A DNA stretch of 64,000 bases, from assembly GCA_902623255.1 (NCBI GenBank), contig CACNSY010000003.1, positions 54,433 through 118,432 of the forward strand. Reading direction: 5' to 3'. The position numbers were made by a program, and so were the translations under genes. Within the stretch, counting starts at the first letter, position 1; each line of letters opens with the position of its first letter. Shown here piece by piece: positions 25,354 through 35,186 of the stretch. The DNA comes from an uncultured Alphaproteobacteria bacterium. Lineage in GTDB: Bacteria > Pseudomonadota > Alphaproteobacteria > HIMB59 > GCA-002718135. The notes beneath the pieces were generated by a model. That model did no database searches. It was not told the origin of the DNA and worked only from the letters and a program-made list of their open reading frames with translations.

Positions 25354-26646
25354 CTATTTAATTTTATTTTTAAAAATCCAATCTATTTTCTTTAGATCAT
25401 TATCATCTTTAATGATTTTCAAGATTTCTTTTGAATTTAATATTTTATTTAATTCTTTATTTTTTTGAAAAACTTGCGAAAAATTCAAATTATTATTCCA
25501 TGTTTCCATGGCACTTTCTTGAACAATTTTATAAGCTTTTTGTCTTTTCAGTCCTTTTTCAATTAATTTTAACATAATATTGTGAGTTTTATGTAAGCCT
25601 CCAAGCATATTCAAATTTTTCAACATATTTTTTGGATAGACTTTTAAATTCTTTATAATTCCATTTAAGCGATTCAGTGCAAAATCAGTTGCAATTGTAA
25701 TATCTGGAGCCATAATTCTTTCAACACTAGAATGACTAATATCTCTCTCGTGCCAAAGTACGACATTTTCTAGTGAAGGTATTACAGCACTTCTAATATA
25801 TCGTGAAATACCTGTTAAGTTCTCACTCAATACCGGATTACGTTTGTGAGGCATTGCAGAAGAACCTTTTTGTTTAGAAGAAAAACTTTCTTCAACTTCT
25901 AATACCTCTGTTTTTTGTAGATTTCGAATTTCCACAGCAAATCTCTCAATAGAAGATGCTAAAATTCCTAGTACTGAGAAAAAATACGCATGCCTGTCTC
26001 TTGGAATTACTTGAGTTGATACATCTTCAGAGCTTAGTTTAAGTTTTTTTGCTACATAATCTTGAACTCGTGGGTCTATAGAATTAAATGTTCCAACAGG
26101 TCCAGAAATAGCACAAACAGATATTTCGTTGATTGCTTTATCAAGTCTTTCTAAATTTCTTTTAAACTCAAAATAAAAGGAAGATAATTTTAATCCAAAA
26201 GTAATAGGTTCAGCATGTATCCCATGACTTCTTCCAATCATTAATGTGTCTTTATATTTTTTAGATTTGATTTTTAAATTTTGAATACATTCTACTAAAC
26301 TTTTTCTTATTATTTCTGAGGTTTGCTTAAGTTGTACAGAAAATGAAGTATCAATAATATCACTTGATGTTACACCAAAATGAAAATACTTTGATGAGTC
26401 ACCAATATATTTGCTTACATTATTAATATAAGCAACAACATCATGTTTTGTTTCTTTTTCAATTTTTTCTATTTCTCTAACATTAAATTTTGCTTTATTT
26501 CTTATTTCTTTTGAAGCTTTTTTAGGAATAACGCCGAGCATTGCTTGTTTTTCTGCAATCAAACACTCAATCTCAGTCCAAATTGTAAATTTATTTTCTA
26601 ATGACCAAATCTTTTCAATTTTAGGTCTATTATATCTAGGTATCAT
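25354..26646 (-). CDS. purB: Adenylosuccinate lyase
   Basis: This 430-residue lyase acts twice in purine synthesis, releasing fumarate from SAICAR and adenylosuccinate. The start MIPRYNRPKIEKIWS, TSSDIIDTSFSVQL, MIGRSHGIHAEPITFG and the signature loop GSSAMPHKRNPVLSENL are all present. It sits between map and bolA. In many alphaproteobacteria purC, purS, purQ and purL lie between purB and bolA; here the gap is 37 bp. Confidence 0.96.
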   Translation of the reverse strand: MIPRYNRPKIEKIWSLENKFTIWTEIECLIAEKQAMLGVIPKKASKEIRNKAKFNVREIEKIEKETKHDVVAYINNVSKYIGDSSKYFHFGVTSSDIIDTSFSVQLKQTSEIIRKSLVECIQNLKIKSKKYKDTLMIGRSHGIHAEPITFGLKLSSFYFEFKRNLERLDKAINEISVCAISGPVGTFNSIDPRVQDYVAKKLKLSSEDVSTQVIPRDRHAYFFSVLGILASSIERFAVEIRNLQKTEVLEVEESFSSKQKGSSAMPHKRNPVLSENLTGISRYIRSAVIPSLENVVLWHERDISHSSVERIMAPDITIATDFALNRLNGIIKNLKVYPKNMLKNLNMLGGLHKTHNIMLKLIEKGLKRQKAYKIVQESAMETWNNNLNFSQVFQKNKELNKILNSKEILKIIKDDNDLKKIDWIFKNKIK

Positions 26647-26655
26647 TTAATCTAC

Positions 26656-27450
26656 TTATACATCCTTTATTGGAAAAGATGTATTATTTTTAGATAATGT
26701 AAATATTTCATTTCCTTCTTCTGTTATTCCAATTGTATGCTCGAATTGAGCAGATAAAGATTTATCTTTTGTTACAGCTGTCCATCCATCATTTAGTATT
26801 TTTGTTTGCCACCCACCTAAATTAATCATTGGTTCAATTGTTAAAAACATTCCAGGCTTTAACATTGGCCCCTCACCTGGTTCTCCAAAGTGTAAAACAC
26901 TAGGTGGTGTATGAAATTCTTTTCCAATTCCATGACCACAAAAATCTCTTACTACAGAATAACCTTTTCCTTCAGCAAGTTTCTGAATTTTATTTCCAAT
27001 ATCACCAATATACTTACCAGGTTTAGCTTCACTAATACCAATTAATAAAGACTCATAAGTTATTTTTAAAAATTCATAATTTTTTTTATTTGTCTTGCCT
27101 GCAACAAACATTCTGGAACTATCACCATGCCAACCATTTAGAATAACTGTTACATCTACATTTACTATATCACCATCAGATAGAATTTTTCTTTCAGATG
27201 GAATGCCATGACAAACAACATGATTTACAGATGTACAAACTGATTTTGGGAAACCTTTATAATTTAAAGGAGCTGGTATTGCTTTATTTTGAATAATTTG
27301 ATCATGACATATGTCATTTATTTCTTGAGTACTTATTCCAGGAACAATCTTTTCACTTAAAGAATCTAGAACATCAGCAGCTAAAGAACCAGCCTCTCTC
27401 ATGCCTTCAAAATCTTTTTTTGTATGTATTGGGATATTGTTGTTTCTCAT
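26656..27450 (-). CDS. map: Methionine aminopeptidase type I
   Basis: This 264-residue enzyme removes initiator methionine. The pita-bread metal ligands are visible: Asp in VNVDVTVILNGWHGDSSR, His in FCGHGIGKEFHTPP, Glu in TIEPMINLGG and Glu in QFEHTIGI. It is the first gene of the minus-strand run toward rarD and is divergent from the MoCF-domain gene. Confidence 0.96.
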   Translation of the reverse strand: MRNNNIPIHTKKDFEGMREAGSLAADVLDSLSEKIVPGISTQEINDICHDQIIQNKAIPAPLNYKGFPKSVCTSVNHVVCHGIPSERKILSDGDIVNVDVTVILNGWHGDSSRMFVAGKTNKKNYEFLKITYESLLIGISEAKPGKYIGDIGNKIQKLAEGKGYSVVRDFCGHGIGKEFHTPPSVLHFGEPGEGPMLKPGMFLTIEPMINLGGWQTKILNDGWTAVTKDKSLSAQFEHTIGITEEGNEIFTLSKNNTSFPIKDV

Positions 27451-27507
27451 TTAAAAAATAATTACTTACGATTAATAAATAATATATAGAAAATATCAAT
27501 TAATCAT

Positions 27508-28254
27508 ATGAGTTCTTTTACTGCAGGAGTTATTGTTATTGGTGATGAAATACTTTCTGGTAGAACTCAAGATACAAACTCAAATTATATTGCAAAAAAA
27601 TTATTAGAAGCTGGTATTAAGTTAGAAGAAGTTATTGTTATTCAGGATGATAAAAAAACAATAATAGAAAATGTTTTAAAATATAGCTCAAAATATTCTT
27701 ATGTTTTTACTACTGGAGGAATTGGACCAACTCATGATGATATAACTTCAGAAAGTATATCTGAAGCCTTTAATTTACAATATGAAACAAATAAAAAAGC
27801 TTTTGAGATTCTAGAAAATTATTATCCAAAAGATGAATTTAATGAAAGTAGGCAAAGAATGGCCAAAATGCCATTTGGTTCAGAGCTTATTTTAAATCCA
27901 ATGACTGCTGCACCAGGATTTATTGTAAAAAATATTTATGTTTTACCCGGTGTGCCAGAAATAATGCAAGTTATGTTTGAGGAATTAATGAAAAAAATTA
28001 AAAAAGGTAACCCAAAACTTGTTACAACAATTAATACTAATTTATACGAAAGTAAAATTGCAAAAAATTTAAAAAATATTCAAAACAATTATACAAATGC
28101 ATCAATCGGTAGTTACCCATATTTTAATCTTGCAGCTAAAACAGGTGGTGTTAACATAGTTGTTTCATCATGGGATATGAAATCTATCCAACCAATAGTT
28201 GATGATATAACTAAGATGATTGAATTAAATGGTGGAAAAAGTTCTATAGTTTGA
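27508..28254 (+). CDS. MoCF-domain protein, CinA N-terminal type
   Basis: This 248-residue protein has the molybdopterin-binding-like MoCF fold: GVIVIGDEILSGRTQDTNSN, FTTGGIGPTHDDIT and APGFIVKNIYVLPGVPEIMQ. It corresponds to the N-terminal half of CinA (ADP-ribose pyrophosphatase activity in some members) and lacks the C-terminal nicotinamide-nucleotide amidase domain. This short form is common in alphaproteobacteria. Its precise role here is uncertain. Confidence 0.88.
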   Translation: MSSFTAGVIVIGDEILSGRTQDTNSNYIAKKLLEAGIKLEEVIVIQDDKKTIIENVLKYSSKYSYVFTTGGIGPTHDDITSESISEAFNLQYETNKKAFEILENYYPKDEFNESRQRMAKMPFGSELILNPMTAAPGFIVKNIYVLPGVPEIMQVMFEELMKKIKKGNPKLVTTINTNLYESKIAKNLKNIQNNYTNASIGSYPYFNLAAKTGGVNIVVSSWDMKSIQPIVDDITKMIELNGGKSSIV

Positions 28255-28270
28255 TATTAATCCAAAATTA

Positions 28271-28355
28271 GGCCTCGTGGTGGAATGGTAGACACAAAGG
28301 ACTTAAAATCCTTGCCCTTTTGGGAGTGCCGGTTCAAGTCCGGCCGAGGCTACCA
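28271..28355 (+). tRNA. tRNA-Leu(UAA)
   Basis: A full cloverleaf is visible: a 7-bp acceptor stem (28271-28277 with 28345-28351, first pair G-U), the anticodon stem AAGGA/TCCTT around loop 28302-28308 with anticodon TAA at 28304-28306, a long variable arm as in leucine tRNAs, and the T-arm GCCGG/CCGGC around TTCAAGT. A is the discriminator and the 3' CCA (28353-28355) is encoded. Confidence 0.97.
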
Positions 28356-28366
28356 ATCTCTAAATT

Positions 28367-28741
28367 ATGTTTGCTTTTATTACCATTGGAACAAATAATC
28401 TAAAAAAATCATCTGCATTTTATAGTAAAATTCTAAAACCTCTAAAAATTAAAAAAGTTTTATCCCATAATCGTTATTATGGTTATGCTAAAAAAGAAAC
28501 TCCGAAAAAAATAGAATTATACTTGATTAGACCTCATAACAAAAAAAAAGCAACCATAGGAAATGGTACAATGATTACTTTTAAAGCTAATTCTAAAAAA
28601 ACTGTTAATGAATTTTACAAAATTGGAATTAGTCTTGGAGCAAAGGATGAAGGAATTCCTGGGCCCAGACATGGTAAAGATTATTATGCATATTTAAGGG
28701 ATTTAGATGGGAACAAGATTTGTATTTTTAAAAAAATTTGA
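28367..28741 (+). CDS. VOC-family (glyoxalase/bleomycin-resistance fold) protein
   Basis: This 124-residue protein has the betaalphabetabetabeta VOC pattern: FITIGTNNLKKSSAFYSKIL at the start and GKDYYAYLRDLDGNKICIF at the end, the usual metal-facing strand. Members include glyoxalases and isomerases. No specific activity can be inferred. It follows tRNA-Leu by 11 bp and is convergent with nadK. Confidence 0.8.
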   Translation: MFAFITIGTNNLKKSSAFYSKILKPLKIKKVLSHNRYYGYAKKETPKKIELYLIRPHNKKKATIGNGTMITFKANSKKTVNEFYKIGISLGAKDEGIPGPRHGKDYYAYLRDLDGNKICIFKKI

Positions 28742-28743
28742 TC

Positions 28744-29502
28744 TTAAAAATTAAATTGTTCATTCAAAATTTTATCTTCAATAGAGTGTTTACTATCGAA
28801 CAATACAGTGCATTTATTTTCATCTGAAGAAACAATATTGACTCTACTAATGTCTCTAAATTCAACATTGTCTGCAGTTACGCTAGATGAGCGTTCATCA
28901 TTATTTAACACTTCAAAATCAATTTTACTAATTTCAGATAACAGAGCACCTCTCCATCTCCTTGGTCTAAAGGCACTGATTGGAGTTAATGCAAGTATAT
29001 TTGAGTCTAAAGGTAGAATACTGCCATGTGCGGATAGATTATAAGCTGTACTTCCAGCTGATGTAGATAACAAAACTCCATCACATATCAATTCTTCCAT
29101 TTTTACTTTCTCATTTATTTTGATTTTAATTTTTGATGCCAAATGAGTCTGTCTCATAAGAGAAACTTCATTATAAGCATATGCCTCAAAGATTTCATTA
29201 TTTACACTTTGTGCAGTCATTTTTAATGGTTTAAAAGTAGATTTTTTAGCATTGGCAATCATCTCATTTAAATTTTCATTACTAAGATTATTCATTAAAA
29301 AACCAATTGAACCAAAGTTTATTCCAAAAAATGGTTTGTTTAGTTTGTTAAAATTATGAAGCGATTTTAAAAGTAATCCATCTCCTCCAATTGGTATAAT
29401 GTAGTCGGCATCTTCAACAGAATTTTGCCCAAATAATTCTGTTAGTTTTTTTTCTGTATTTTTTGCTTCAGGATTATTTGATGATAAAAAATGAAATTTC
29501 AT
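28744..29502 (-). CDS. nadK: NAD kinase
   Basis: This 252-residue enzyme phosphorylates NAD to NADP. The catalytic GGDG lies in YIIPIGGDGLLLKSLH, followed by FFGINFGSIGFLMN, the DGVLLSTSAGSTAYNLSAHG segment and LTPISAFRPRRW. Its ATG overlaps the moaA TAA by one base, making it the last gene of the dksA-DUF3553-moaA-nadK run. Confidence 0.95.
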   Translation of the reverse strand: MKFHFLSSNNPEAKNTEKKLTELFGQNSVEDADYIIPIGGDGLLLKSLHNFNKLNKPFFGINFGSIGFLMNNLSNENLNEMIANAKKSTFKPLKMTAQSVNNEIFEAYAYNEVSLMRQTHLASKIKIKINEKVKMEELICDGVLLSTSAGSTAYNLSAHGSILPLDSNILALTPISAFRPRRWRGALLSEISKIDFEVLNNDERSSSVTADNVEFRDISRVNIVSSDENKCTVLFDSKHSIEDKILNEQFNF

Positions 29503-30494
29503 TATCCACCTGTTACGTTCATGTGTCGTTTCATATATTTATTAATCTTTTCTCCAATCATAAAATCATGTTGTTTTGGTTTAATATTAAGAGCAAACTT
29601 AATTTTTTCTTTTATATAATCATCACTATAATCTTTTCTCATTATATCTCTAAAATCAACAAAGTCATTCTGACCAAGGCACATAAAAAGTTTACCAGTG
29701 CTTGATATTCTTACCCTATTGCAAGAGGCACAAAAATTATTTGTTAAAGGACTTATAAAACCAATTTTATTAGAAACTAAATCACTAGTATAATATCTAG
29801 CTGGGCCTCCAGTACTATAATCAATTTTAGAAAAATTATATATTTTGTCTAATTTTGAAAAAGTATCAGATAATGAGATAAATTGATATTCTCTTGATAT
29901 ATCTGTTTCTTCCATTGGCATTACTTCGATAAATGTTAGATCAATTTTTTTATTACTAGTCCAATTTATTAATTCTTCAATTTCATTTTCATTAAAATCT
30001 TTAATTACTACAGTATTAATTTTAATTTTTATTTTGTTATCAAGTGCTTCATTAATTCCATCAAAAACTTTTTCAATATTTCCAAATCTTGTTATTTTAT
30101 TATATTTTTCAGGATTAATTGTATCTAGAGAAACATTAATCCTATTAACACCATTTAGCTTCAGTAGTTTGGCATATTTTTTTAATAATGTACCATTTGT
30201 TGTCAGTGTTATTTCCTTTAGATTTGTTTTTTCTTTTTTGGTATTAAGTTTTTCTATTAATTTTATAATATCATTTCTTACCAAAGGCTCGCCCCCAGTT
30301 AATCTAATTTTTTCAACTCCAAGTTCTATAAAGTTGTCACATAATCTTTCAATTTCTTCTAAAGTGAGTATGTCTTTTCGTGGGAGAAATTGCATTTTTT
30401 CTTTCATACAATAAACACATCTCAGATCACATCTATCTGTAACAGATACTCTTAGATAATTTACTTTTCTTAAATACTGATCAATTAGTTGCAT
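29502..30494 (-). CDS. moaA: GTP 3',8-cyclase (molybdenum cofactor synthesis)
   Basis: This radical-SAM enzyme of 330 residues starts molybdopterin synthesis. The N-terminal cluster motif is CDLRCVYC (C-x3-C-x2-C), the C-terminal cluster is in NNFCASCNRVRISSTGKLFMC, and the protein ends in the Gly-Gly needed for activity. GGEPLVRNDI is the SAM-binding strand. It overlaps the DUF3553 gene by 14 bp. No other molybdenum cofactor gene is in the window apart from the MoCF-fold protein. Confidence 0.95.
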   Translation of the reverse strand: MQLIDQYLRKVNYLRVSVTDRCDLRCVYCMKEKMQFLPRKDILTLEEIERLCDNFIELGVEKIRLTGGEPLVRNDIIKLIEKLNTKKEKTNLKEITLTTNGTLLKKYAKLLKLNGVNRINVSLDTINPEKYNKITRFGNIEKVFDGINEALDNKIKIKINTVVIKDFNENEIEELINWTSNKKIDLTFIEVMPMEETDISREYQFISLSDTFSKLDKIYNFSKIDYSTGGPARYYTSDLVSNKIGFISPLTNNFCASCNRVRISSTGKLFMCLGQNDFVDFRDIMRKDYSDDYIKEKIKFALNIKPKQHDFMIGEKINKYMKRHMNVTGG

Positions 30495-30678
30495 TTATAT
30501 TAATTATTTTTAATTCAACTTCTCTAGGGTTAATAGTTTTTTTTCCAACATTTTCAAAATTAATTGTAACGATATTATTAATATTTGATTGTACTTGACC
30601 AACTCCCCATTCTTTTTCTTTACTGACATTTACAACAAAAGTACCTGGTGTAAGATCACCTATATAAAAATCTGACAT
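30481..30678 (-). CDS. DUF3553 small protein
   Basis: This 65-residue protein has the DUF3553 pattern: GTFVVNVSKEKEWGVGQVQS, then TINFENVGKKTIN. The fold is thought to be a small SH3/CarD-like beta barrel; the function is not known. It lies ten bases after dksA and overlaps moaA, so it is cotranscribed with both. A link to transcription or nucleic acid binding is only a guess from the dksA neighbour. Confidence 0.75.
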   Translation of the reverse strand: MSDFYIGDLTPGTFVVNVSKEKEWGVGQVQSNINNIVTINFENVGKKTINPREVELKIININATN

Positions 30679-30688
30679 TTAAAAAAAA

Positions 30689-31096
30689 TTAACTAATTCT
30701 TTTTTCTGCTTTTTCATGCATTTCTTGAGCTTCTAAACTCAATGTTGCAACTGGTCTTGCTTCTAATCTTTTGATACTAATTGGATCACCTGTTTCATCG
30801 CAAAAACCATATGAACCATCTTCAATTCTTTGAAGAGCGGCATCAATTTTATTAATTAGCTTTCTTTCTCTATCTCTAGTTCTAAGTTCGAAAGATCTAT
30901 CTATTTCTTCAGATGCTCTATCAGTTATGTCGGGTTTTGCTTCATTCTCATTCTGAAGATTATTTAAAGTTTGAGATGACTCCTTCAGTAAATCTTTTTT
31001 CCAACTTAATAATTTTTGCCTAAAATATTCTTTCATTTTGGCATTCATGAATTTTTCTTTCTGAGTTGGTTTATAATTTTTAGGTAATTTAGTCAT
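30689..31096 (-). CDS. dksA: RNA polymerase-binding protein DksA
   Basis: This 135-residue secondary-channel factor works with ppGpp to adjust rRNA and amino-acid promoter activity. The coiled-coil region at about 25-95 contains DITDRASEEIDRSFELRTRDRERKL, whose DRASEE part forms the coiled-coil tip with the acidic residues. The C-terminus GSYGFCDETGDPISIKRLEARPVA keeps only one of the zinc-finger cysteines, as is normal for alphaproteobacterial DksA. It is divergent from recA. Confidence 0.94.
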   Translation of the reverse strand: MTKLPKNYKPTQKEKFMNAKMKEYFRQKLLSWKKDLLKESSQTLNNLQNENEAKPDITDRASEEIDRSFELRTRDRERKLINKIDAALQRIEDGSYGFCDETGDPISIKRLEARPVATLSLEAQEMHEKAEKRIS

Positions 31097-31209
31097 AATT
31101 TTAAACGGTGCTGATTTATCAAATGATTTTATTTATTCAAGCAATATTGAAATTTTATTAATTATAAATAATTCATATTTTTCAATATTTTAATCAAATT
31201 TTCATAAAA

Positions 31210-31224
31210 GAACAAAAATAGAAC
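31210..31224 (+). promoter_or_regulatory. LexA (SOS) box of recA, alphaproteobacterial type
   Basis: GAAC (31210-31213), seven bases, GAAC (31221-31224): this is the direct-repeat GAAC-N7-GAAC operator known for alphaproteobacterial LexA. A third GAAC is at 31236-31239. It lies 85 bp before the recA ATG in the 213-bp dksA-recA spacer, where I see no gene. Confidence 0.85.
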
Positions 31225-31309
31225 TTTTAAAAATAGAACAAAACGTGTACAAGTAAACATGATTTGCAAGAATCTTAATAAAAACATAGGAAATTAATGG
31301 AGAAATGTA

Positions 31310-32428
31310 ATGTCTCAAGCTAAATTAAAAGTAGTAAATAACGAAAATTCAATGGATAAAGAAAACAGAAGTAAATCTCTAGAAGCTGCTGTAAGCCTAA
31401 TAGAGAAAAATTATGGAAAAGGCTCAATAATGAAATTGGGCTCTAAAACAAATGTAGATATAGAAGCAATATCTACCGGTTCATTAGGGCTTGATATAGC
31501 TCTTGGTATTGGAGGAGTTCCAAAGGGGAGAATTATTGAAATTTATGGGCCTGAAAGTTCTGGTAAAACTACTTTAGCCACTCATATCGTTGCAGAGTCA
31601 CAAAAACAAGGTGGTAATTGTGCATTTATAGATGCAGAACATGCTCTAGATCCAGCATATGCTAAGAAATTAGGTGTAAATTTAGAAGAATTATTAATTT
31701 CCCAGCCTGATACAGGTGAACAGGGTTTAGAAATTGCTGATTCTTTAATTAAATCTGGAGGTATTGATGTGTTAATTATTGACTCTGTTGCAGCACTTGT
31801 ACCAAGAGCTGAATTAGAAGGCGATATGGGAGATTCATTACCTGGTTTGCAAGCTAGATTGATGAGTCAGGCTTTAAGAAAACTCACAAGTTCTATTGCT
31901 CAATCAAACACTTTAGTTGTATTCATAAATCAACTTAGAATGAAAATTGGTGTTATGTTTGGTAGTCCTGAGACAACTACAGGTGGTAATGCTTTAAAAT
32001 TTTATTCTTCTGTTAGAATGGACATTAGAAGAATTGGCGCAATTAAAGATAAAGATGAAATTATTGGAAATCAAACTAGAGTAAAGATAGTTAAAAACAA
32101 AGTCGCACCTCCATTCAAAGTTGTTGAATTTGATATAATGTATGGAGAGGGTATATCTAAATTAGGTGAATTAGTTGATTTAGGTGTCAAAGCAGAAATT
32201 ATTGATAAATCTGGATCATGGTTTGCTTACAAAAATACTAAAATAGGACAAGGTAGAGAAAACGTTAAAAACTTTCTTAATGACAATCCTACTATAGCTA
32301 AGGAAATTGAAAATCAAATTCTTCAAAATGCTGGAATAGTTGAAAAAGCTATGATGGAAGGAAAAGTAGAGAATAAAGAAAAAGAAAAAGAAAGTGAAGC
32401 TAAAGAAGCTGAAGAAATAAAAGAATAG
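31310..32428 (+). CDS. recA: Recombinase RecA
   Basis: This 372-residue recombinase catalyses strand exchange and LexA autocleavage. Walker A is [10 protein letters not shown] at about 83-92, and [44 protein letters not shown] (L2 loop) are present. The C-terminal tail is highly acidic and lysine/glutamate-rich. GGAG at 31299-31302 is a good ribosome site for the ATG at 31310. Transcription is controlled by the SOS box upstream and ends at the hairpin at 32448. Confidence 0.98.
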   Translation: MSQAKLKVVNNENSMDKENRSKSLEAAVSLIEKNYGKGSIMKLGSKTNVDIEAISTGSLGLDIALGIGGVPKGRIIEIYGPESSGKTTLATHIVAESQKQGGNCAFIDAEHALDPAYAKKLGVNLEELLISQPDTGEQGLEIADSLIKSGGIDVLIIDSVAALVPRAELEGDMGDSLPGLQARLMSQALRKLTSSIAQSNTLVVFINQLRMKIGVMFGSPETTTGGNALKFYSSVRMDIRRIGAIKDKDEIIGNQTRVKIVKNKVAPPFKVVEFDIMYGEGISKLGELVDLGVKAEIIDKSGSWFAYKNTKIGQGRENVKNFLNDNPTIAKEIENQILQNAGIVEKAMMEGKVENKEKEKESEAKEAEEIKE

Positions 32429-32447
32429 TAAATATTATTTTTGTTTG

Positions 32448-32475
32448 GCGCCTATTTCAAAATAGGCGCTTTTTT
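32448..32475 (+). terminator. Rho-independent terminator of recA
   Basis: A GCGCCTATTT arm (32448-32457) and its complement (32460-32469) form a stem of about ten pairs, followed by a run of six T at 32470-32475. It is the clearest terminator in the window and separates recA from alaS. Confidence 0.9.
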
Positions 32476-32513
32476 ATTTAGACAATAGAGTTTTCAAGTT
32501 ATAATACCTTTTC

Positions 32514-35186
32514 ATGAATTCAAATCAGATTAGGTCAACATTTCTCAATTATTTTAAAAAAAATGGACATGAGGTTATTCATTCTAGTTCTCTAGTACCA
32601 GATAATGACCCTACTCTAATGTTTGCTAACTCTGGAATGGTACAATTTAAAAATATTTTTACAGGTAAAGAGACGAGAGATTACAACAGAGCGACTACTG
32701 CTCAGAAATGTGTAAGAGCAGGTGGTAAGCATAATGATTTAGAAAATGTAGGATATACGACAAGACACCATACTTTTTTTGAAATGTTAGGCAATTTCTC
32801 TTTTGGAGATTATTTTAAAGAGTTAGCCATAGAACTAGCTTGGAATCTAATTACTAAAGAATATTCAATAAATAAAGATAGACTATTAGTAACTGTTTAT
32901 TCTGATGATCAGGAAGCTTTTGATTTATGGAAAAAAATAGCTGGTTTGTCTGAAAATAAAATTATTAAAATTAGTACGTCTGATAATTTTTGGTCAATGG
33001 GTGAAACTGGTCCTTGCGGTCCATGTTCTGAAATATTTTATGATCATGGTGATAAATACGAAGGAGGCCCCCCAGGTTCTCCAAACGAAGATGGTGATAG
33101 ATTTATAGAAATATGGAATTTAGTATTTATGCAATATGAGCAAATATCTAAATCTGAGAGAATAAATCTACCAAAACCCTCAATTGATACTGGAATGGGA
33201 TTAGAGAGAATGACAGCTCTTCTAGATGGTTCCAACGATAATTATTCAACAGATTTATTTCAACCAATTATAAATGAATCAACAAAACTATGTGGTGATG
33301 AAAGTTCAATAACAAATCCTAGTCACAGAGTAATTGCAGATCACTTAAAATCCTCCTCTTTTTTAATTGCCGATGGAGTCATGCCTTCAAATGAAGGTAG
33401 AGGATACGTCTTACGAAGAATAATGAGAAGGGGAATGCGACACGCTCATTCTTTAGGAAATAAAGAGCCTGTATTTCATAAGCTATTTCCTATTTTTTTA
33501 GATGGAATTAAAAATTCATATCCTGAATTAGATAGAGCAAAAGATCTGATCACTAATACATTAATGAATGAAGAAACTAAATTCAAGGAAACTGTTGAAA
33601 AAGGAATTAAAATTTTAGATGAGGAAATTTCTAACTCAACAAATATATTTAATGGAGAAGTAGCATTTAAATTATACGACACCTATGGATTTCCCTTAGA
33701 TTTAACACAAGATTATTTGAAAAGTAAAAATATTGAAGTCGATATAAAAACATTTGAACAAAAAATGTTAGATCAAAAGGAAAGAGCAAGACAAAGTTGG
33801 AAAGGTACAGGAGACATCGAGGATGAAGGCATTTGGTTTGAAATAACTTCTAAAATAGATCCAACAGAATTTTTAGGATATTCTGATATGGAAGCTGATT
33901 GTAAAATAATTTCAATAATATCAGAAAGTAAGTCAGTAGATAAAATTAAAAAAGATCAAGAAGCAATTATAATATTAAATCAAACACCTTTTTATGGAGA
34001 AAGTGGTGGTCAGGTGGGAGATCATGGTTTTTTTGAAAATGATAGCTTTAAGTTTGAAGTTATGAATACTACAAAAATATTTGGAAACTATTTTCTTCAC
34101 AAAGGTAAAGTAATTAGTGGTCAATGCGAAATTGAAGATACTATTAAAGCAAGCATTAATACGGTGAATAGAGATTTTATTAAATATAATCATTCTTCAA
34201 CTCATTTATTACATGCTGCTCTTAGAAAAATACTGGGCAAGCATGTAACGCAGAAGGGCTCACTTGTAAATTCAGAAAAACTTAGATTTGATTTTAGTCA
34301 CAATAATCCAATTGAAAAAGATCAACTAATGAATATTGAAGAAATTGTAAATGATCAAATTCAAAAAAATGGAATTGTTGAAATTAAAATTTTGGATCAA
34401 AAAAAAGCTATTGAAGAAGGTGCGATGGCATTGTTTGGAGAAAAATATAGCGATGAAGTAAGAGTAGTAACAATGGGTCAAGAAAATGAATCATTCTTTT
34501 CAAAAGAATTATGTGGAGGAACTCATGTAGTTAAATTAGGGGAAATAAGTAAATTTAAAATAACTAATCAATCTAGTGTTGCGTCTGGAATAAGAAGAAT
34601 AGAGGCTGTATCTAATGTTGCAGTGGATAAATATATTAAAAAAATAGAAAAAAATTTATTAGAAAAAAATAAAAACCAAGATAATCAAATTGAAGATTTA
34701 AAGAATAAAATTAAAAAGATTAATGCTGATTATAATTTTAAAAATCAATCTGAAGACAAAGATTTGTTAATTAAAGAATTAATTCAGATACACGAAAAAT
34801 TAAAACAAAATGTGTCTATATCAAAAAATATTGATAATATTGTTGTAAAAAAAATCAAAGAATTAAATTTTATATACTTGATTGCTGAAGACTACCCTAA
34901 TAAATCTTTGAAAACATTTATTGATGAGCAAAAAAAACAATATAACAAAAATAGTGTTTCGTTAATAATTTCAAATAATAATAACAAACTATCTATAGTG
35001 CTAGGAGTTACTGAAGATATTACAGACCTTTTTGATGCTTCAAAAGAAATAAGAGAAATTTCGATTATTCTAGGTGGCAAGGGTGGGGGTGGTAGAAAAG
35101 ATCTTGCTCAAGGAGGAGGATCAGATGTTAGTCAAATTAATGAAAGTATAAAATACGTAGAAGATAAATTAAACTCTATTAGTTAA
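32514..35186 (+). CDS. alaS: Alanyl-tRNA synthetase
   Basis: This class II synthetase of 890 residues has the catalytic domain ([44 protein letters not shown]), the editing domain with zinc-binding [12 protein letters not shown] and CGGTHV, and the C-terminal glycine-rich [16 protein letters not shown] segment of the C-Ala domain. Full length for the family. The order recA-alaS-icd is typical of alphaproteobacteria. Its 3' end overlaps icd by 8 bp. Confidence 0.97.
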   Translation: MNSNQIRSTFLNYFKKNGHEVIHSSSLVPDNDPTLMFANSGMVQFKNIFTGKETRDYNRATTAQKCVRAGGKHNDLENVGYTTRHHTFFEMLGNFSFGDYFKELAIELAWNLITKEYSINKDRLLVTVYSDDQEAFDLWKKIAGLSENKIIKISTSDNFWSMGETGPCGPCSEIFYDHGDKYEGGPPGSPNEDGDRFIEIWNLVFMQYEQISKSERINLPKPSIDTGMGLERMTALLDGSNDNYSTDLFQPIINESTKLCGDESSITNPSHRVIADHLKSSSFLIADGVMPSNEGRGYVLRRIMRRGMRHAHSLGNKEPVFHKLFPIFLDGIKNSYPELDRAKDLITNTLMNEETKFKETVEKGIKILDEEISNSTNIFNGEVAFKLYDTYGFPLDLTQDYLKSKNIEVDIKTFEQKMLDQKERARQSWKGTGDIEDEGIWFEITSKIDPTEFLGYSDMEADCKIISIISESKSVDKIKKDQEAIIILNQTPFYGESGGQVGDHGFFENDSFKFEVMNTTKIFGNYFLHKGKVISGQCEIEDTIKASINTVNRDFIKYNHSSTHLLHAALRKILGKHVTQKGSLVNSEKLRFDFSHNNPIEKDQLMNIEEIVNDQIQKNGIVEIKILDQKKAIEEGAMALFGEKYSDEVRVVTMGQENESFFSKELCGGTHVVKLGEISKFKITNQSSVASGIRRIEAVSNVAVDKYIKKIEKNLLEKNKNQDNQIEDLKNKIKKINADYNFKNQSEDKDLLIKELIQIHEKLKQNVSISKNIDNIVVKKIKELNFIYLIAEDYPNKSLKTFIDEQKKQYNKNSVSLIISNNNNKLSIVLGVTEDITDLFDASKEIREISIILGGKGGGGRKDLAQGGGSDVSQINESIKYVEDKLNSIS

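Noticed and set aside
28271..28355. tRNA-Leu as an integration site
   Set aside because: No integrase, no repeat of the tRNA 3' end nearby, and the next genes are ordinary housekeeping genes.
30689..31096. DksA with a broken zinc finger
   Set aside because: Alphaproteobacterial DksA normally keeps only one of these cysteines, so this is not damage.
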